A stretch of DNA of 64,000 bases from Acinetobacter lwoffii (GTDB taxonomy: Bacteria; Pseudomonadota; Gammaproteobacteria; Pseudomonadales; Moraxellaceae), in NCBI RefSeq assembly GCF_029024105.1, contig NZ_CP118963.1, forward strand, positions 2,666,001-2,730,000, given 5' to 3'. The first letter of the stretch is position 1. The number at the start of each line of letters is the position of its first letter. The position numbers and the translations under genes are program-made. The notes beneath the pieces are model-generated. The model was not told the DNA's origin. It made no database searches and worked only from the letters and a program-made list of their open reading frames with translations. This document shows positions 17,695 to 26,679 of the stretch, one piece after another.

Positions 17695-18711
17695 TTAGTT
17701 TTTCTCTTTATCTACGATTTTGTTCGCTTGGATCCAAGGCATCATCGCACGTAACTTGTTACCCGTTACTTCGATACCGTGAGCCGCATTTTGACGACGA
17801 CGAGCAGTCATAGATGGATAGTTCAACGCACCTTCTTGAATGAACATCTTCGCGTATTCACCAGATTGAATACGTTTAAGTGCATTACGCATTGCTTCAC
17901 GAGACTGTTCGTTAATTACTTCAGTACCCGTTACATATTCGCCGTATTCAGCGTTGTTTGACACTGAGTAGTTCATGTCCGCGATACCGCCTTCGAACAT
18001 CAAGTCAACGATCAATTTAAGTTCGTGTAGACATTCGAAGTACGCCATTTCAGGAGCATAGCCCGCTTCAACCAGAGTTTCGAAGCCCATTTTAACCAAT
18101 TCAACAGCACCACCACAAAGAACTGCTTGCTCACCGAAAAGGTCAGTTTCAGTTTCTTCACGGAATGAAGTTTCGATGATACCTGTACGGCCGCCACCTA
18201 CGCCTGAAGCGTAAGAAAGAGCAACGTTACGCGCATTACCAGAAGCATCTTGGTGAATCGCGATAAGGTCAGGAACACCTGAACCACGTTGGTATTCAGA
18301 ACGTACGGTGTGACCAGGAGCTTTAGGTGCAACCATGATTACGTCTAAGTCAGCACGTGGAACAACTTGGTTATAAAGAATCGAGAAACCATGAGCAAAT
18401 GCTAAAGTAGCGCCTTGCTTGATGTTTGGCTCAATTACGTCACGGTAAAGTTGAGATTGGAACTCATCTGGAGTCAAAATCATCACTACGTCAGCTTGTG
18501 CTACAGCAGCAGGAACTTCAGCAACTTTAAGACCTGAATTTTCAGCTTTCTTCCAAGAAGTAGAGTTCGCACGTAAACCTACAGTGACATCAACGCCAGA
18601 ATCTTTCAGGTTAAGCGCATGCGCGTGACCTTGTGAACCGTAACCAATGATCGCTACTTTCTTAGATTGGATGATAGATAAGTCAGTGTCTTTATCGTAA
18701 AAAATTTGCAT
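17695..18711 (-). CDS. ilvC: Ketol-acid reductoisomerase (NADP+)
   Basis: A 338-residue class I (short) KARI, which isomerises and reduces acetolactate or acetohydroxybutyrate in isoleucine and valine synthesis, using Mg2+ and NADPH. The N-terminal Rossmann motif GYGSQGHAHALNLKDSG and the metal site segments FGEQAVLCGG and CLHELKLIVDLMFEGG are clear. It is the last gene of the ilvI-ilvH-ilvC cluster, about 100 bases after ilvH. Its 3' end exists in a degraded second copy just downstream. Confidence 0.98.
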   Translation of the reverse strand: MQIFYDKDTDLSIIQSKKVAIIGYGSQGHAHALNLKDSGVDVTVGLRANSTSWKKAENSGLKVAEVPAAVAQADVVMILTPDEFQSQLYRDVIEPNIKQGATLAFAHGFSILYNQVVPRADLDVIMVAPKAPGHTVRSEYQRGSGVPDLIAIHQDASGNARNVALSYASGVGGGRTGIIETSFREETETDLFGEQAVLCGGAVELVKMGFETLVEAGYAPEMAYFECLHELKLIVDLMFEGGIADMNYSVSNNAEYGEYVTGTEVINEQSREAMRNALKRIQSGEYAKMFIQEGALNYPSMTARRRQNAAHGIEVTGNKLRAMMPWIQANKIVDKEKN

Positions 18712-18815
18712 TGCTGTCTCCGCTTAATGCTTGTTTGTCTGTTTAAATCAGGCAATGACCCTTGTATTTACATTGCCTGATACCCCCTTCTTATTAGGAT
18801 GAGGAAATATTTAAA

Positions 18816-19307
18816 TTAGATGGTGAGTACTTTTTCGCCGCGTGCGATACCTGATACACCTGAACGAACCACTTCTAAAATCGTGTGTTCTGCAAGTGCA
18901 TCAATAAACGCATCCACTTTTTCAGTGGTACCCGCGATTTGAATGGTATAGGTCGTTGGGGTTACATCGACAATCTGACCACGGAAAATATCTGCCGTAC
19001 GTTTGATTTCGTCACGCGATGAACCCAATGCTTTGACTTTAATCAGCATCAATTCACGCTCAATATGTGCACCTTCAGACAGGTCAACCACTTTCACCAC
19101 TTCAACCAACTTGTTAAGCTGTTTGGTAATTTGCTCAATCTTGTGATCATCACCATAAGTGGTCAATGTCAAACGTGAAAGCGTTGGATCTTCAGTCGGA
19201 GCAACATTCAATGTTTCGATATTGTAGCCACGCTGTGAGAACAAACCCACTAAACGGGAAAGCGCGCCTGATTCGTTTTCTACGAGTACAGAGATAATAT
19301 GTCTCAT
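18816..19307 (-). CDS. ilvH: Acetolactate synthase small subunit
   Basis: A 163-residue regulatory subunit with an N-terminal ACT domain (HIISVLVENESGALSRLVGLFSQRGYNIETL) that binds valine for feedback inhibition, and a C-terminal dimer domain. It partners with the large subunit encoded just upstream. Its start overlaps the ilvI stop by four bases, which fits coupled translation of a two-subunit enzyme. Confidence 0.97.
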   Translation of the reverse strand: MRHIISVLVENESGALSRLVGLFSQRGYNIETLNVAPTEDPTLSRLTLTTYGDDHKIEQITKQLNKLVEVVKVVDLSEGAHIERELMLIKVKALGSSRDEIKRTADIFRGQIVDVTPTTYTIQIAGTTEKVDAFIDALAEHTILEVVRSGVSGIARGEKVLTI

Positions 19308-21031
19308 TTCGTGCGCTCCCCTTTAGCCAACCACATATCCTGCATCGACTGACCCGCAATCAACATCGGATAAACGTGCTCGGTACGATCTACCATAACG
19401 TTAATAAATACGCACTTGTCGTTAATCGCCATCGCTTCTGCAAGCTTCGACTCTAGCTCATCGGCATGATTAATCTGAATACCGACATGACCATAGGCTT
19501 CCATCAGTTTGGCAAAATCAGGCAATGAATCTACATAAGAACTTGAATGACGTCCTTCATAGTTCATATCTTGCCACTGCTTCACCATCCCTAAAGACTG
19601 GTTATTCAGGCACAGGATTTTTACATTCAGGCCATATTGCTTACAGGTCGACAGTTCCTGGATACACATCTGAATCGATGCTTCACCGGTGATACACACC
19701 ACTTGCTGTTCCGGGTATGCAAGCTTCGCAGCCATTGCATACGGCAAGCCTACACCCATGGTGCCTAGACCACCTGAGTTGATCCATTGACGTGGACGTT
19801 TGTATTTGTAATACATCGCACCAAACATCTGATGCTGACCGACATCAGAAGTAATGATCGCTTCGCCATTGGTCACTTTATCCAATGCCTGAACCACTTG
19901 TTGTGGCTTCATCACGCCATCAACACCCGCTTCAAAACGACCGCCATGAACCTTGCGCCATTCATTGATCTGTTTCCACCATGCCGCAATCGCTTCAGGA
20001 TTTGGCTTAGAAACATTAAGCTGTTTCAACTGGTTCAACATCTCATTCAGTACAGGCTCTACAGCACCGACAATTGGAATGTGCGCCATAATGGTTTTTG
20101 AGATTGTCGCTGGGTCGATATCTATATGAATGACTTTAGCATTTGGACAGAATTTTGCAGGATTGTTGGTCACACGGTCATCGAAACGCGCACCCACACA
20201 CAGAATTACATCTGCATTGTGCATGGTCATGTTAGCTTCATAAGTACCGTGCATACCCAACATACCGATGAACTGTTCATCATCACCCGGGAATGCGCCA
20301 AGACCCATCAAGGTATTGGTCACTGGATAACCCAATAGATGCGCAAGCTCTGTCAATTGTGCTGAAGCATTGCCTTGAACCACACCACCGCCTGAGTAAA
20401 TAACTGGGCGTTTAGCATGGATCAGTTCTTCAATCGCTTTACGAATTTGACCTGAGTGACCACGGAACGGTGGCTGATACGAACGCATCTTCACTTTTTC
20501 TGGGTATTCGTAAGCAAATTTCTCTGCAGGATTGGTCGCATCCTTTGGAATATCAATCACTACAGGACCTGGACGACCTGAAGACGCAATATAGAAGGCT
20601 TTCTTGATAATCGCAGGAATTTCGCTGGCATGACGCACCTGGAAGCTATGTTTCACGATAGGACGTGAAATACCGACCATATCGGTTTCCTGAAATGCAT
20701 CTTCACCAATCAGATGACTCGCAACCTGACCTGACAAAATCACCATCGGGATTGAGTCCATATAGGCCGTTGCAATTGGCGTTACCGTGTTGGTTGCACC
20801 CGGACCTGAAGTCACTAGCACAACACCGGTCTTGCCTGTCACGCGTGAGTAAGCATCGGCCATGTGACCGGCAGCCTGTTCGTGACGTACGAGATAATGA
20901 TTGATTCTGTCTTGTTGAAATAGCGCATCATAAATATGAAGAACTGCGCCGCCTGGGTATCCAAAAACATGTTCAACGCCTTCGTCCGCTAATGCGCGAA
21001 CAAGCATTTCACCACCAGATAGAAGTTCCAA
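19304..21031 (-). CDS. ilvI: Acetolactate synthase large subunit
   Basis: A 575-residue thiamine-diphosphate enzyme that joins two pyruvates, or pyruvate and 2-oxobutyrate, as the first common step of branched-chain amino acid synthesis. Features are the catalytic Glu region GYPGGAVLHIYDAL, the FAD-binding middle domain, and the ThDP/Mg motif GEASIQMCIQELSTCKQY-NN. The usual GDGSF/GD signature is GEASI here, with Glu replacing Asp, which is seen in some family members. Translation appears to begin at TTG (21031), with AGGGTGA seven bases before it; the next ATG is eight codons in. Confidence 0.95.
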   Translation of the reverse strand: MELLSGGEMLVRALADEGVEHVFGYPGGAVLHIYDALFQQDRINHYLVRHEQAAGHMADAYSRVTGKTGVVLVTSGPGATNTVTPIATAYMDSIPMVILSGQVASHLIGEDAFQETDMVGISRPIVKHSFQVRHASEIPAIIKKAFYIASSGRPGPVVIDIPKDATNPAEKFAYEYPEKVKMRSYQPPFRGHSGQIRKAIEELIHAKRPVIYSGGGVVQGNASAQLTELAHLLGYPVTNTLMGLGAFPGDDEQFIGMLGMHGTYEANMTMHNADVILCVGARFDDRVTNNPAKFCPNAKVIHIDIDPATISKTIMAHIPIVGAVEPVLNEMLNQLKQLNVSKPNPEAIAAWWKQINEWRKVHGGRFEAGVDGVMKPQQVVQALDKVTNGEAIITSDVGQHQMFGAMYYKYKRPRQWINSGGLGTMGVGLPYAMAAKLAYPEQQVVCITGEASIQMCIQELSTCKQYGLNVKILCLNNQSLGMVKQWQDMNYEGRHSSSYVDSLPDFAKLMEAYGHVGIQINHADELESKLAEAMAINDKCVFINVMVDRTEHVYPMLIAGQSMQDMWLAKGERTK

Positions 21032-21053
21032 CGTGATTCACCCTAATATTATG

Positions 21054-21084
21054 ACACTGCACAAATGGGAGGCATTTGCAGTGT
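21054..21084 (-). promoter_or_regulatory. Hairpin in the ilvI leader
   Basis: On the minus strand ACACTGC-AAAT and ATTT-GT-GCAGTGT can pair as a bulged 11-base stem, ending about 20 bases before the ribosome site of ilvI. There is no T run, so it is not a classical terminator. A -10-like TATAAC lies further upstream. I saw no leader peptide rich in branched-chain residues. Confidence 0.4.
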
Positions 21085-21719
21085 TTCATTTGTTAACTGT
21101 CTGCACTGTTATAGCACACAAATTTCATAGTTTTCATAGCAATAGGAAAAAAATCTGATCTCTTGGCTGTTCGAGCAATACAAGACCTAAAACATGTTGG
21201 GATAAACATATTTTGCTTAGCTTTGTTCAATTTCTCGGCTAGAGAAATCGCCCACTGCATGAAATGACACTTAGTCGAAGGGTGATCGATTAAGGCATAT
21301 AAAACTATTGCAGCATTCTTGTGTTTTCAGGCTTTAAAGTCAAGTTTAAAAAACAGGCAATATGCGCTTAAAAACACCTGATTTGCTGTTTTTAACAGCG
21401 ATCTAGAGCAAAGACAGTAATAAAGAATTAATCTAATAATATTTAATCCAATAAAATTCATAAACTTATATATTTAATTTTATAAATTTTTAGTATGTCT
21501 TATATAAAAAAAATGAATGAATTTTTATTAAATCAAGTGAAGTTGTTTATCAATAAATTTTGTGTCTGAAAATTTGCTCACCACTTCTACAAACGAGATG
21601 CAGAAGCTGTTCGACTCTTAATCATGAATAGAGCGGATAAAAAATTCATTATTTTTACTGTGAAAATCACTACAATGTTTTGTAGTATTTTATGGCTAGA
21701 ACACAGAGGCTCAAAAACA
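21085..21719. other. Long intergenic region between divergent ilvI and the DUF4124 gene
   Basis: About 630 bases without a supportable gene. It should contain both divergent promoters. A weak imperfect hairpin (AAAACAG-CAA paired with TTG-CTGTTTT, about 21350-21397) might be an old terminator. An inverted repeat ACTACA/TGTAGT with six-base loop (21669-21686) lies 33 bases before the DUF4124 start and could be an operator. Confidence 0.55.
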
Positions 21720-22073
21720 ATGAAAATATCTTTTTTAACTGCCTTAAGTCTGAGTTGTGCAATTTCTCTAGGCATCTGTAGCAGCAGTGCTTCAGCAATC
21801 CAGTATTATAAATGGGTCGATACCAAGGGCACCACGCACTATACGAAAACACCACCACCGAAATCTGCGAAAAAAGCCACCACAGTGGATACCTATGGCT
21901 GGAAAAATTCAGCACCAGCATCATCTAGAACTACTGAAACTGAAGTTCAAACCGAGAACACACCTCAAGAACAACAGCAACAAGCCCCTCAAGTTCCTGC
22001 GAATCAGGACCAGCAACAACGTGAAGCCAACGAAGCCTTGCAGCAATCTAAAAATCGTGCAGTTGCTTTATAA
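21720..22073 (+). CDS. DUF4124-domain secreted protein
   Basis: About 117 residues from the ATG at 21720, chosen because it opens a clean signal peptide (MKISFLTALSLSCAISLGIC, cleaved after ASA). The mature protein starts IQYYKWVDTKGTTHYTKTPP, the DUF4124 signature of a small beta domain starting the protein, then a low-complexity Gln/Glu/Pro-rich tail. A longer reading frame starts 32 codons earlier but would bury the signal peptide. Function unknown; presumably periplasmic. Confidence 0.8.
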   Translation: MKISFLTALSLSCAISLGICSSSASAIQYYKWVDTKGTTHYTKTPPPKSAKKATTVDTYGWKNSAPASSRTTETEVQTENTPQEQQQQAPQVPANQDQQQREANEALQQSKNRAVAL

Positions 22074-22196
22074 GACACCTCTATATAGAACAGCGTGTTT
22101 TTTCTTCGGGAAATGCCGGCGCAAAATTCACTTTTAGGTACATTTTGCGCTATGCTGTGCAACAGACTTTTTTCACCGTAATTCACTGATACGTTT

Positions 22197-24818
22197 ATGA
22201 CTACTCACATTGATTCCGAATATCAAGCCAGTGCGATTGAGCCTCAAGTCCAACAGGATTGGGAATCTCGCAAAGCCTTTAAAGTTGCCGACAAAGTAGA
22301 AGGTCCACGTCGTTATATTCTCTCGATGTTCCCTTACCCAAGTGGCAAGCTACATATGGGTCATGTGCGTAACTATACGATTGGTGACGTGATCAGCCGT
22401 TTCCATCGCTTAAAAGGTGAAACTGTCCTGCAACCGATGGGTTGGGATGCTTTTGGTCTGCCTGCTGAAAACGCAGCGATTGCACACCAGGTTGCACCGG
22501 CAAAATGGACATTTGAAAATATTGCTTACATGCGTGACCAGTTGAAAAAACTCGGTCTAGCCGTAGATTGGGATCGTGAATTTGCGACCTGTACCCCTGA
22601 ATACTATCGTTGGGAACAATGGCTATTTGTTCAGCTTTATAAAAAAGGCTTGATCTACCGTAAGCTTTCAACCGTGAATTGGGATCCGGTCGATCAGACT
22701 GTTCTTGCCAACGAACAGGTTGAAAATGGTCGTGGCTGGCGTTCAGGTGCATTGGTAGAAAAGCGTGATATTCCAATGTACTACTTCCGCATCACTGATT
22801 ATGCGCAAGAGTTACTTGACGATTTAGACACGCTTAAAGATGGCTGGCCACAACAAGTGTTGACCATGCAGCGTAACTGGATTGGCCGCTCACAAGGGAT
22901 GGACATCACTTTCCCTTCAGCAAATCCTGACGTGTATGCAGATGGTTTAACGGTATTTACTACCCGTGCCGATACCTTGATGGGCGTGACCTATGTTGCA
23001 GTTGCAGCAGAACACCCGATGGCGCTGAAAGCGGCTGAAACAAACCCAGAATTGGCTGCATTCATTGAAGAATGCCGTATGGGTTCTGTGGCAGAAGCGG
23101 ATCTTGCGACTGCCGAGAAGAAAGGCATGGCAACCGGTCTTTCTGTGAAGCATCCTGTGACTGGCGAAGAAGTTCCGGTCTGGATCGCCAACTATGTATT
23201 GATGTCTTATGGTTCAGGTGCAGTGATGGCGGTTCCATCACATGATGAACGTGACTTCGAATTTGCCAATAAATATAGCTTGACCATCAAGCAAGTGATT
23301 GATGCTAAAGGCGCAGATGATGCTGACTTTGATGCGACTCAATGGCAAGAATGGTACGGCTCTAAAGAAGGCAAACTGGTTAATTCAGGCGAATTTGACG
23401 GTTTAGATTTTCAGGGTGCATACGATGCATTTCTTGCTAAATTAGAACCAACAGGCCTGGCAAGTTCTAAAGTTCAATTCCGTTTACGTGACTGGGGTGT
23501 ATCTCGTCAGCGTTATTGGGGTTGTCCAATTCCAATGATTAACTGTCCATCATGTGGTCAAGTGCCAGTACCTGAAGAGCAGCTTCCTGTGGTTCTTCCG
23601 ACTGACGTTGTTCCAGATGGTTCAGGTAACCCGTTGAACAAAATGCCTGAATTCTACAAAACGTCATGCCCAAGCTGTGGTGGCGATGCTCGTCGTGAAA
23701 CAGATACGCTGGATACCTTCGTGGAATCATCTTGGTACTATGCACGTTATGCATCTCCCGACTTTACGGGTGGCATGGTAAAACCAGAAGCTGGCCAAAC
23801 TTGGTTGCCTGTAAACCAGTACATCGGTGGTGTTGAACACGCGATTCTGCATTTGTTATATGCGCGTTTCTTCCACAAATTGATGCGCGATGAAGGCGTA
23901 GTACAAGGCAATGAACCATTCACTAACTTGTTAACGCAAGGTATGGTGCTAGCAGATACCTTCTATCGTGAAGCTGAATCTGGCAAGAAAACCTGGTTTA
24001 ACCCTGCGGATATCGAACTTGAAAAAGACGAAAAAGGCCGTGTGCTTTCTGCCAAATATAAAGAAGATGGCCAAGAAGTTGTGGTTGGCGGTCAGGAAAA
24101 AATGTCGAAATCGAAAAATAACGGTATCGACCCGCAATCGATTATTGACCAGTACGGCGCAGATACGGCACGCGTGTTCATGATGTTCGCAGCACCACCA
24201 GATCAATCACTGGAATGGTCTGATGCCGGTGTTGAGGGTGCAAACCGCTTCCTGAAACGTGTATGGCGTTTAGCAACAGGTTTCCTTGAAAAAGCGAATA
24301 CTGCTGCCAGCATCGACAAAACTGCTCTTTCAACGGCCGCGCAAGACCTACGTCGTAAAACTCACGAAACCATCCAGAAAGTCGGTGATGACATCGAACG
24401 TCGTCATGCATTTAACACTGCCATTGCTGCATTGATGGAACTTCTAAACGCGAACAACAAATTTGAAGCCCAAGATGACAATGACGTGGCGGTTGCACGT
24501 GAATCGATTACCACGCTGTTAACTTTACTTGCACCATTTGCACCGCATTTAAGCCAGACTTTATTGGCCGAATTTGGGATTGGATTGAATTCAACTTTAT
24601 TCCCTGCGGTAGATGAATCTGCGCTGACACGTAATACACAAACGATTGTGGTTCAAGTCAACGGTAAACTCCGTGGTAAGTTAGAAGTATCAGTCGATGC
24701 TTCTAAAGATGATATTTTGGCTCAAGCCAAAGCATTGCCTGAAGTTCAACAATTCTTGACTGGCCCAACCAAGAAAGAAATTGTGGTACCGAATAAATTA
24801 GTGAATTTGGTGGTTTAA
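22197..24818 (+). CDS. leuS: Leucyl-tRNA synthetase
   Basis: An 873-residue class I aminoacyl-tRNA synthetase. The HIGH motif appears as HMGH in PYPSGKLHMGHVRNYTIGD, KMSKS appears in EKMSKSKNNGIDP, the CP1 editing domain occupies about residues 220-420, and a zinc-binding pair (CPSCG) is at about residue 455. It charges tRNA-Leu and edits mischarged products. It is followed by lptE and holA in the usual order. Confidence 0.98.
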   Translation: MTTHIDSEYQASAIEPQVQQDWESRKAFKVADKVEGPRRYILSMFPYPSGKLHMGHVRNYTIGDVISRFHRLKGETVLQPMGWDAFGLPAENAAIAHQVAPAKWTFENIAYMRDQLKKLGLAVDWDREFATCTPEYYRWEQWLFVQLYKKGLIYRKLSTVNWDPVDQTVLANEQVENGRGWRSGALVEKRDIPMYYFRITDYAQELLDDLDTLKDGWPQQVLTMQRNWIGRSQGMDITFPSANPDVYADGLTVFTTRADTLMGVTYVAVAAEHPMALKAAETNPELAAFIEECRMGSVAEADLATAEKKGMATGLSVKHPVTGEEVPVWIANYVLMSYGSGAVMAVPSHDERDFEFANKYSLTIKQVIDAKGADDADFDATQWQEWYGSKEGKLVNSGEFDGLDFQGAYDAFLAKLEPTGLASSKVQFRLRDWGVSRQRYWGCPIPMINCPSCGQVPVPEEQLPVVLPTDVVPDGSGNPLNKMPEFYKTSCPSCGGDARRETDTLDTFVESSWYYARYASPDFTGGMVKPEAGQTWLPVNQYIGGVEHAILHLLYARFFHKLMRDEGVVQGNEPFTNLLTQGMVLADTFYREAESGKKTWFNPADIELEKDEKGRVLSAKYKEDGQEVVVGGQEKMSKSKNNGIDPQSIIDQYGADTARVFMMFAAPPDQSLEWSDAGVEGANRFLKRVWRLATGFLEKANTAASIDKTALSTAAQDLRRKTHETIQKVGDDIERRHAFNTAIAALMELLNANNKFEAQDDNDVAVARESITTLLTLLAPFAPHLSQTLLAEFGIGLNSTLFPAVDESALTRNTQTIVVQVNGKLRGKLEVSVDASKDDILAQAKALPEVQQFLTGPTKKEIVVPNKLVNLVV

Positions 24819-24829
24819 GTCCTTACATT

Positions 24830-24906
24830 CCCTCTCCTTTCAGGAGAGGGTTAGGGAGAGGTAAATATATAAACCCTCATCCTAACCTTCTCCCAAAGGG
24901 AGAAGG
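24830..24906. repeat. GA/CT-rich palindromic intergenic repeat
   Basis: Two hairpins, CCCTCTCC/GGAGAGGG (24830-24850) and CCTTCTCCC/GGGAGAAGG (24886-24906), joined by sequences GGTTAGG and CCTAACC that can also pair with each other over the whole unit. It resembles the repeat at 37777-37876, suggesting a family of dispersed palindromes, as REP-like elements are in other gammaproteobacteria. Confidence 0.7.
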
Positions 24907-24936
24907 AACTTTATGAAGGATTTCAAAATTCCCAAA

Positions 24937-24965
24937 CAAAGCCCGTTGCCAGCCAACGGGCTTTG
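24937..24965 (+). terminator. Possible terminator after leuS
   Basis: A strong GC stem, CAAAGCCCGTTG with CCAACGGGCTTTG, followed by only a weak T-rich stretch (ACTTTAC). It lies 60 bases before lptE, so it may attenuate rather than end the transcript. Confidence 0.5.
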
Positions 24966-25025
24966 ACTTTACAATCCAGTTCAGGATTTCGAATATTCCC
25001 CTTCGGGAAGCATAGAGGGCAACAC

Positions 25026-25559
25026 ATGCATTTGGGCAAACGTTTAGCAGCAATTGTTTTAACTTGTGGTCTGAGTGCAGGCTTAGTCGGCTGTGGTTTT
25101 CATCTGAAAGGGACCAATCCGAGTTCCGCACCTGTTGCTTACTCTGTCATGAACCTGTCTTTACCGCCCAATACTGAAGAACTGCAAGAGAAACTGGCGG
25201 TTTACCTCGGTGCTGCAGGTGTACAGCTGAGTAATGCACCCAATGCTTATGTGTTACGTGTCCTGGATTACACCCCTCGCCGTCTGGAACTAAACGGTAA
25301 ACTGGTTGAAACCTTATTACGTTTAAACGTGACTTTCCGGATTGAAGATGCACAAGGCAATCCAATCACTGAACCACGCACTGTGGTGGCAACACGTACG
25401 TATCAATATGATATTGAAACAGTCAACACCGATGACCAGGAACAAAAATATCTGAATCAGGTCATTATTGATGATGTGGCGCAACAGATCGCGCGTCAGA
25501 TTTCATCGAACCGCTTACCCTTAGCCAAACAAAATACTCCAGCGCAACCTGCTCAATAA
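25026..25559 (+). CDS. lptE: LPS assembly lipoprotein LptE
   Basis: A 177-residue lipoprotein that plugs the LptD barrel and helps place lipopolysaccharide or lipooligosaccharide in the outer membrane. The start at 25026 is chosen because AGAGGG lies nine bases before it and it opens a lipoprotein signal with lipobox LVGC (Cys23). The mature protein begins GFHLKGTNP, typical of the family. It sits between leuS and holA, the conserved order. Confidence 0.92.
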   Translation: MHLGKRLAAIVLTCGLSAGLVGCGFHLKGTNPSSAPVAYSVMNLSLPPNTEELQEKLAVYLGAAGVQLSNAPNAYVLRVLDYTPRRLELNGKLVETLLRLNVTFRIEDAQGNPITEPRTVVATRTYQYDIETVNTDDQEQKYLNQVIIDDVAQQIARQISSNRLPLAKQNTPAQPAQ

Positions 25560-25568
25560 GACCACCTT

Positions 25569-26555
25569 ATGAAACTTGATTATCTGCAAGCCCTGAAACG
25601 TGTCGATGAAGCTCGCGGTGCTTGGGTATTGCATGGTCAAGAGCCTTTGCTGGAACAGAATTTAATTGACGCCTTTCGCAGCAGCTGGCAAAAACAGGAC
25701 ATTGAACGTCAACGCTATGACATTAGTTCGGTCGCTGACTGGAAAACCGTCTTTAATGCTCTGAACAGTCTGTCGCTATTTTCAACACAGCTGGCGATTG
25801 AAGTGCATGGCAATATCAAGCCAGATGCAAGTAGTCTTAAACTGCTAAAAAGCTATTTACAACAAGACAGCGATAATTTGCTATTAGTGGTGATGCCCAA
25901 GCAAGATGCGAGTAGCCTAAAAACCAGCTTTTTTCAGGTCATTGATGCCAATGGCGTCAATGTTTCGCTGGTGGCCAATTATCCCAAAGACCGGCAGCAG
26001 ATTCTGGGTATTGAAGCTGAAAAACTCGGCATTCGTTTAGCCAATGATGCCTGGCAATGGCTGGAACAACATCATGAGCACAACCTGCTTGCGGCAAAGA
26101 ACAGCCTGATGCGGGTCAGCGATACCTTTGCTGAAATCGATGTGATTCAGGTGGAGCATTTATATGCATGTTTACAAGATCAGTCACGTTATAGCACCTA
26201 TGATTTGAGCGATGCCCTGCTACAAGGCAATCTTTCCCAGTCGATCAAGATTTTTCAGTATCTGGTCGCTTCAGGTGAACCGATGAGCCTGATTTTATGG
26301 AGTCTCAGCAAGGAAATGCGTCTGTTGATGCAGCTGTTTGAACAACCGCAAAATGCCTTGCAAATCGGGATCTGGAAAACCAAAGTCGGGTTATATCAAC
26401 AGGCCTTGCGCCGTCTTAGTCCGCAGACTTTTCTGGCCTGGCCGGGGTTATTATTAAGAATTGATGCCTCGATTAAAGGATTTGGACATGAGAATCCGGA
26501 GCATCTGGTACTACAGGCGATTTCCAGTATCTGTGGCAAGCCCCTATTTCACTAA
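25569..26555 (+). CDS. holA: DNA polymerase III delta subunit
   Basis: A 328-residue clamp-loader subunit that opens the beta sliding clamp. The N-terminal AAA-like domain begins MKLDYLQALKRVDEARGAWVLHGQEPLLEQ, and the middle and C-terminal helical collar are recognisable (YDLSDALLQGNLSQSIKIF). It lies nine bases after lptE and is probably cotranscribed. Confidence 0.94.
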   Translation: MKLDYLQALKRVDEARGAWVLHGQEPLLEQNLIDAFRSSWQKQDIERQRYDISSVADWKTVFNALNSLSLFSTQLAIEVHGNIKPDASSLKLLKSYLQQDSDNLLLVVMPKQDASSLKTSFFQVIDANGVNVSLVANYPKDRQQILGIEAEKLGIRLANDAWQWLEQHHEHNLLAAKNSLMRVSDTFAEIDVIQVEHLYACLQDQSRYSTYDLSDALLQGNLSQSIKIFQYLVASGEPMSLILWSLSKEMRLLMQLFEQPQNALQIGIWKTKVGLYQQALRRLSPQTFLAWPGLLLRIDASIKGFGHENPEHLVLQAISSICGKPLFH

Positions 26556-26583
26556 GTCTTTGTCAAAATTCGAAAAATAAAAT

Positions 26584-26643
26584 AATAATCATTCCTATTA
26601 GTTTAAAAAAATACACGATTTATCCTAATTTCGCTTTTATAAT
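26584..26643 (+). promoter_or_regulatory. macA promoter with a weak Fur-like site
   Basis: A perfect -10 TATAAT (26638-26643) lies about 36 bases before the macA start; the -35 is weak. Upstream, AATAATCATT (26584-26593) matches nine of ten bases of half a Fur box, but the rest does not fit well, so iron control is only a suggestion. Confidence 0.45.
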
Positions 26644-26679
26644 CGTTCACAATTCTCTGATTTTGAACCGATATTGATC

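Noticed and set aside
26584..26593. Confident Fur box for macA
   Set aside because: Only half of the consensus matches, and macAB exporters are not usually iron-controlled; kept only as a weak suggestion.
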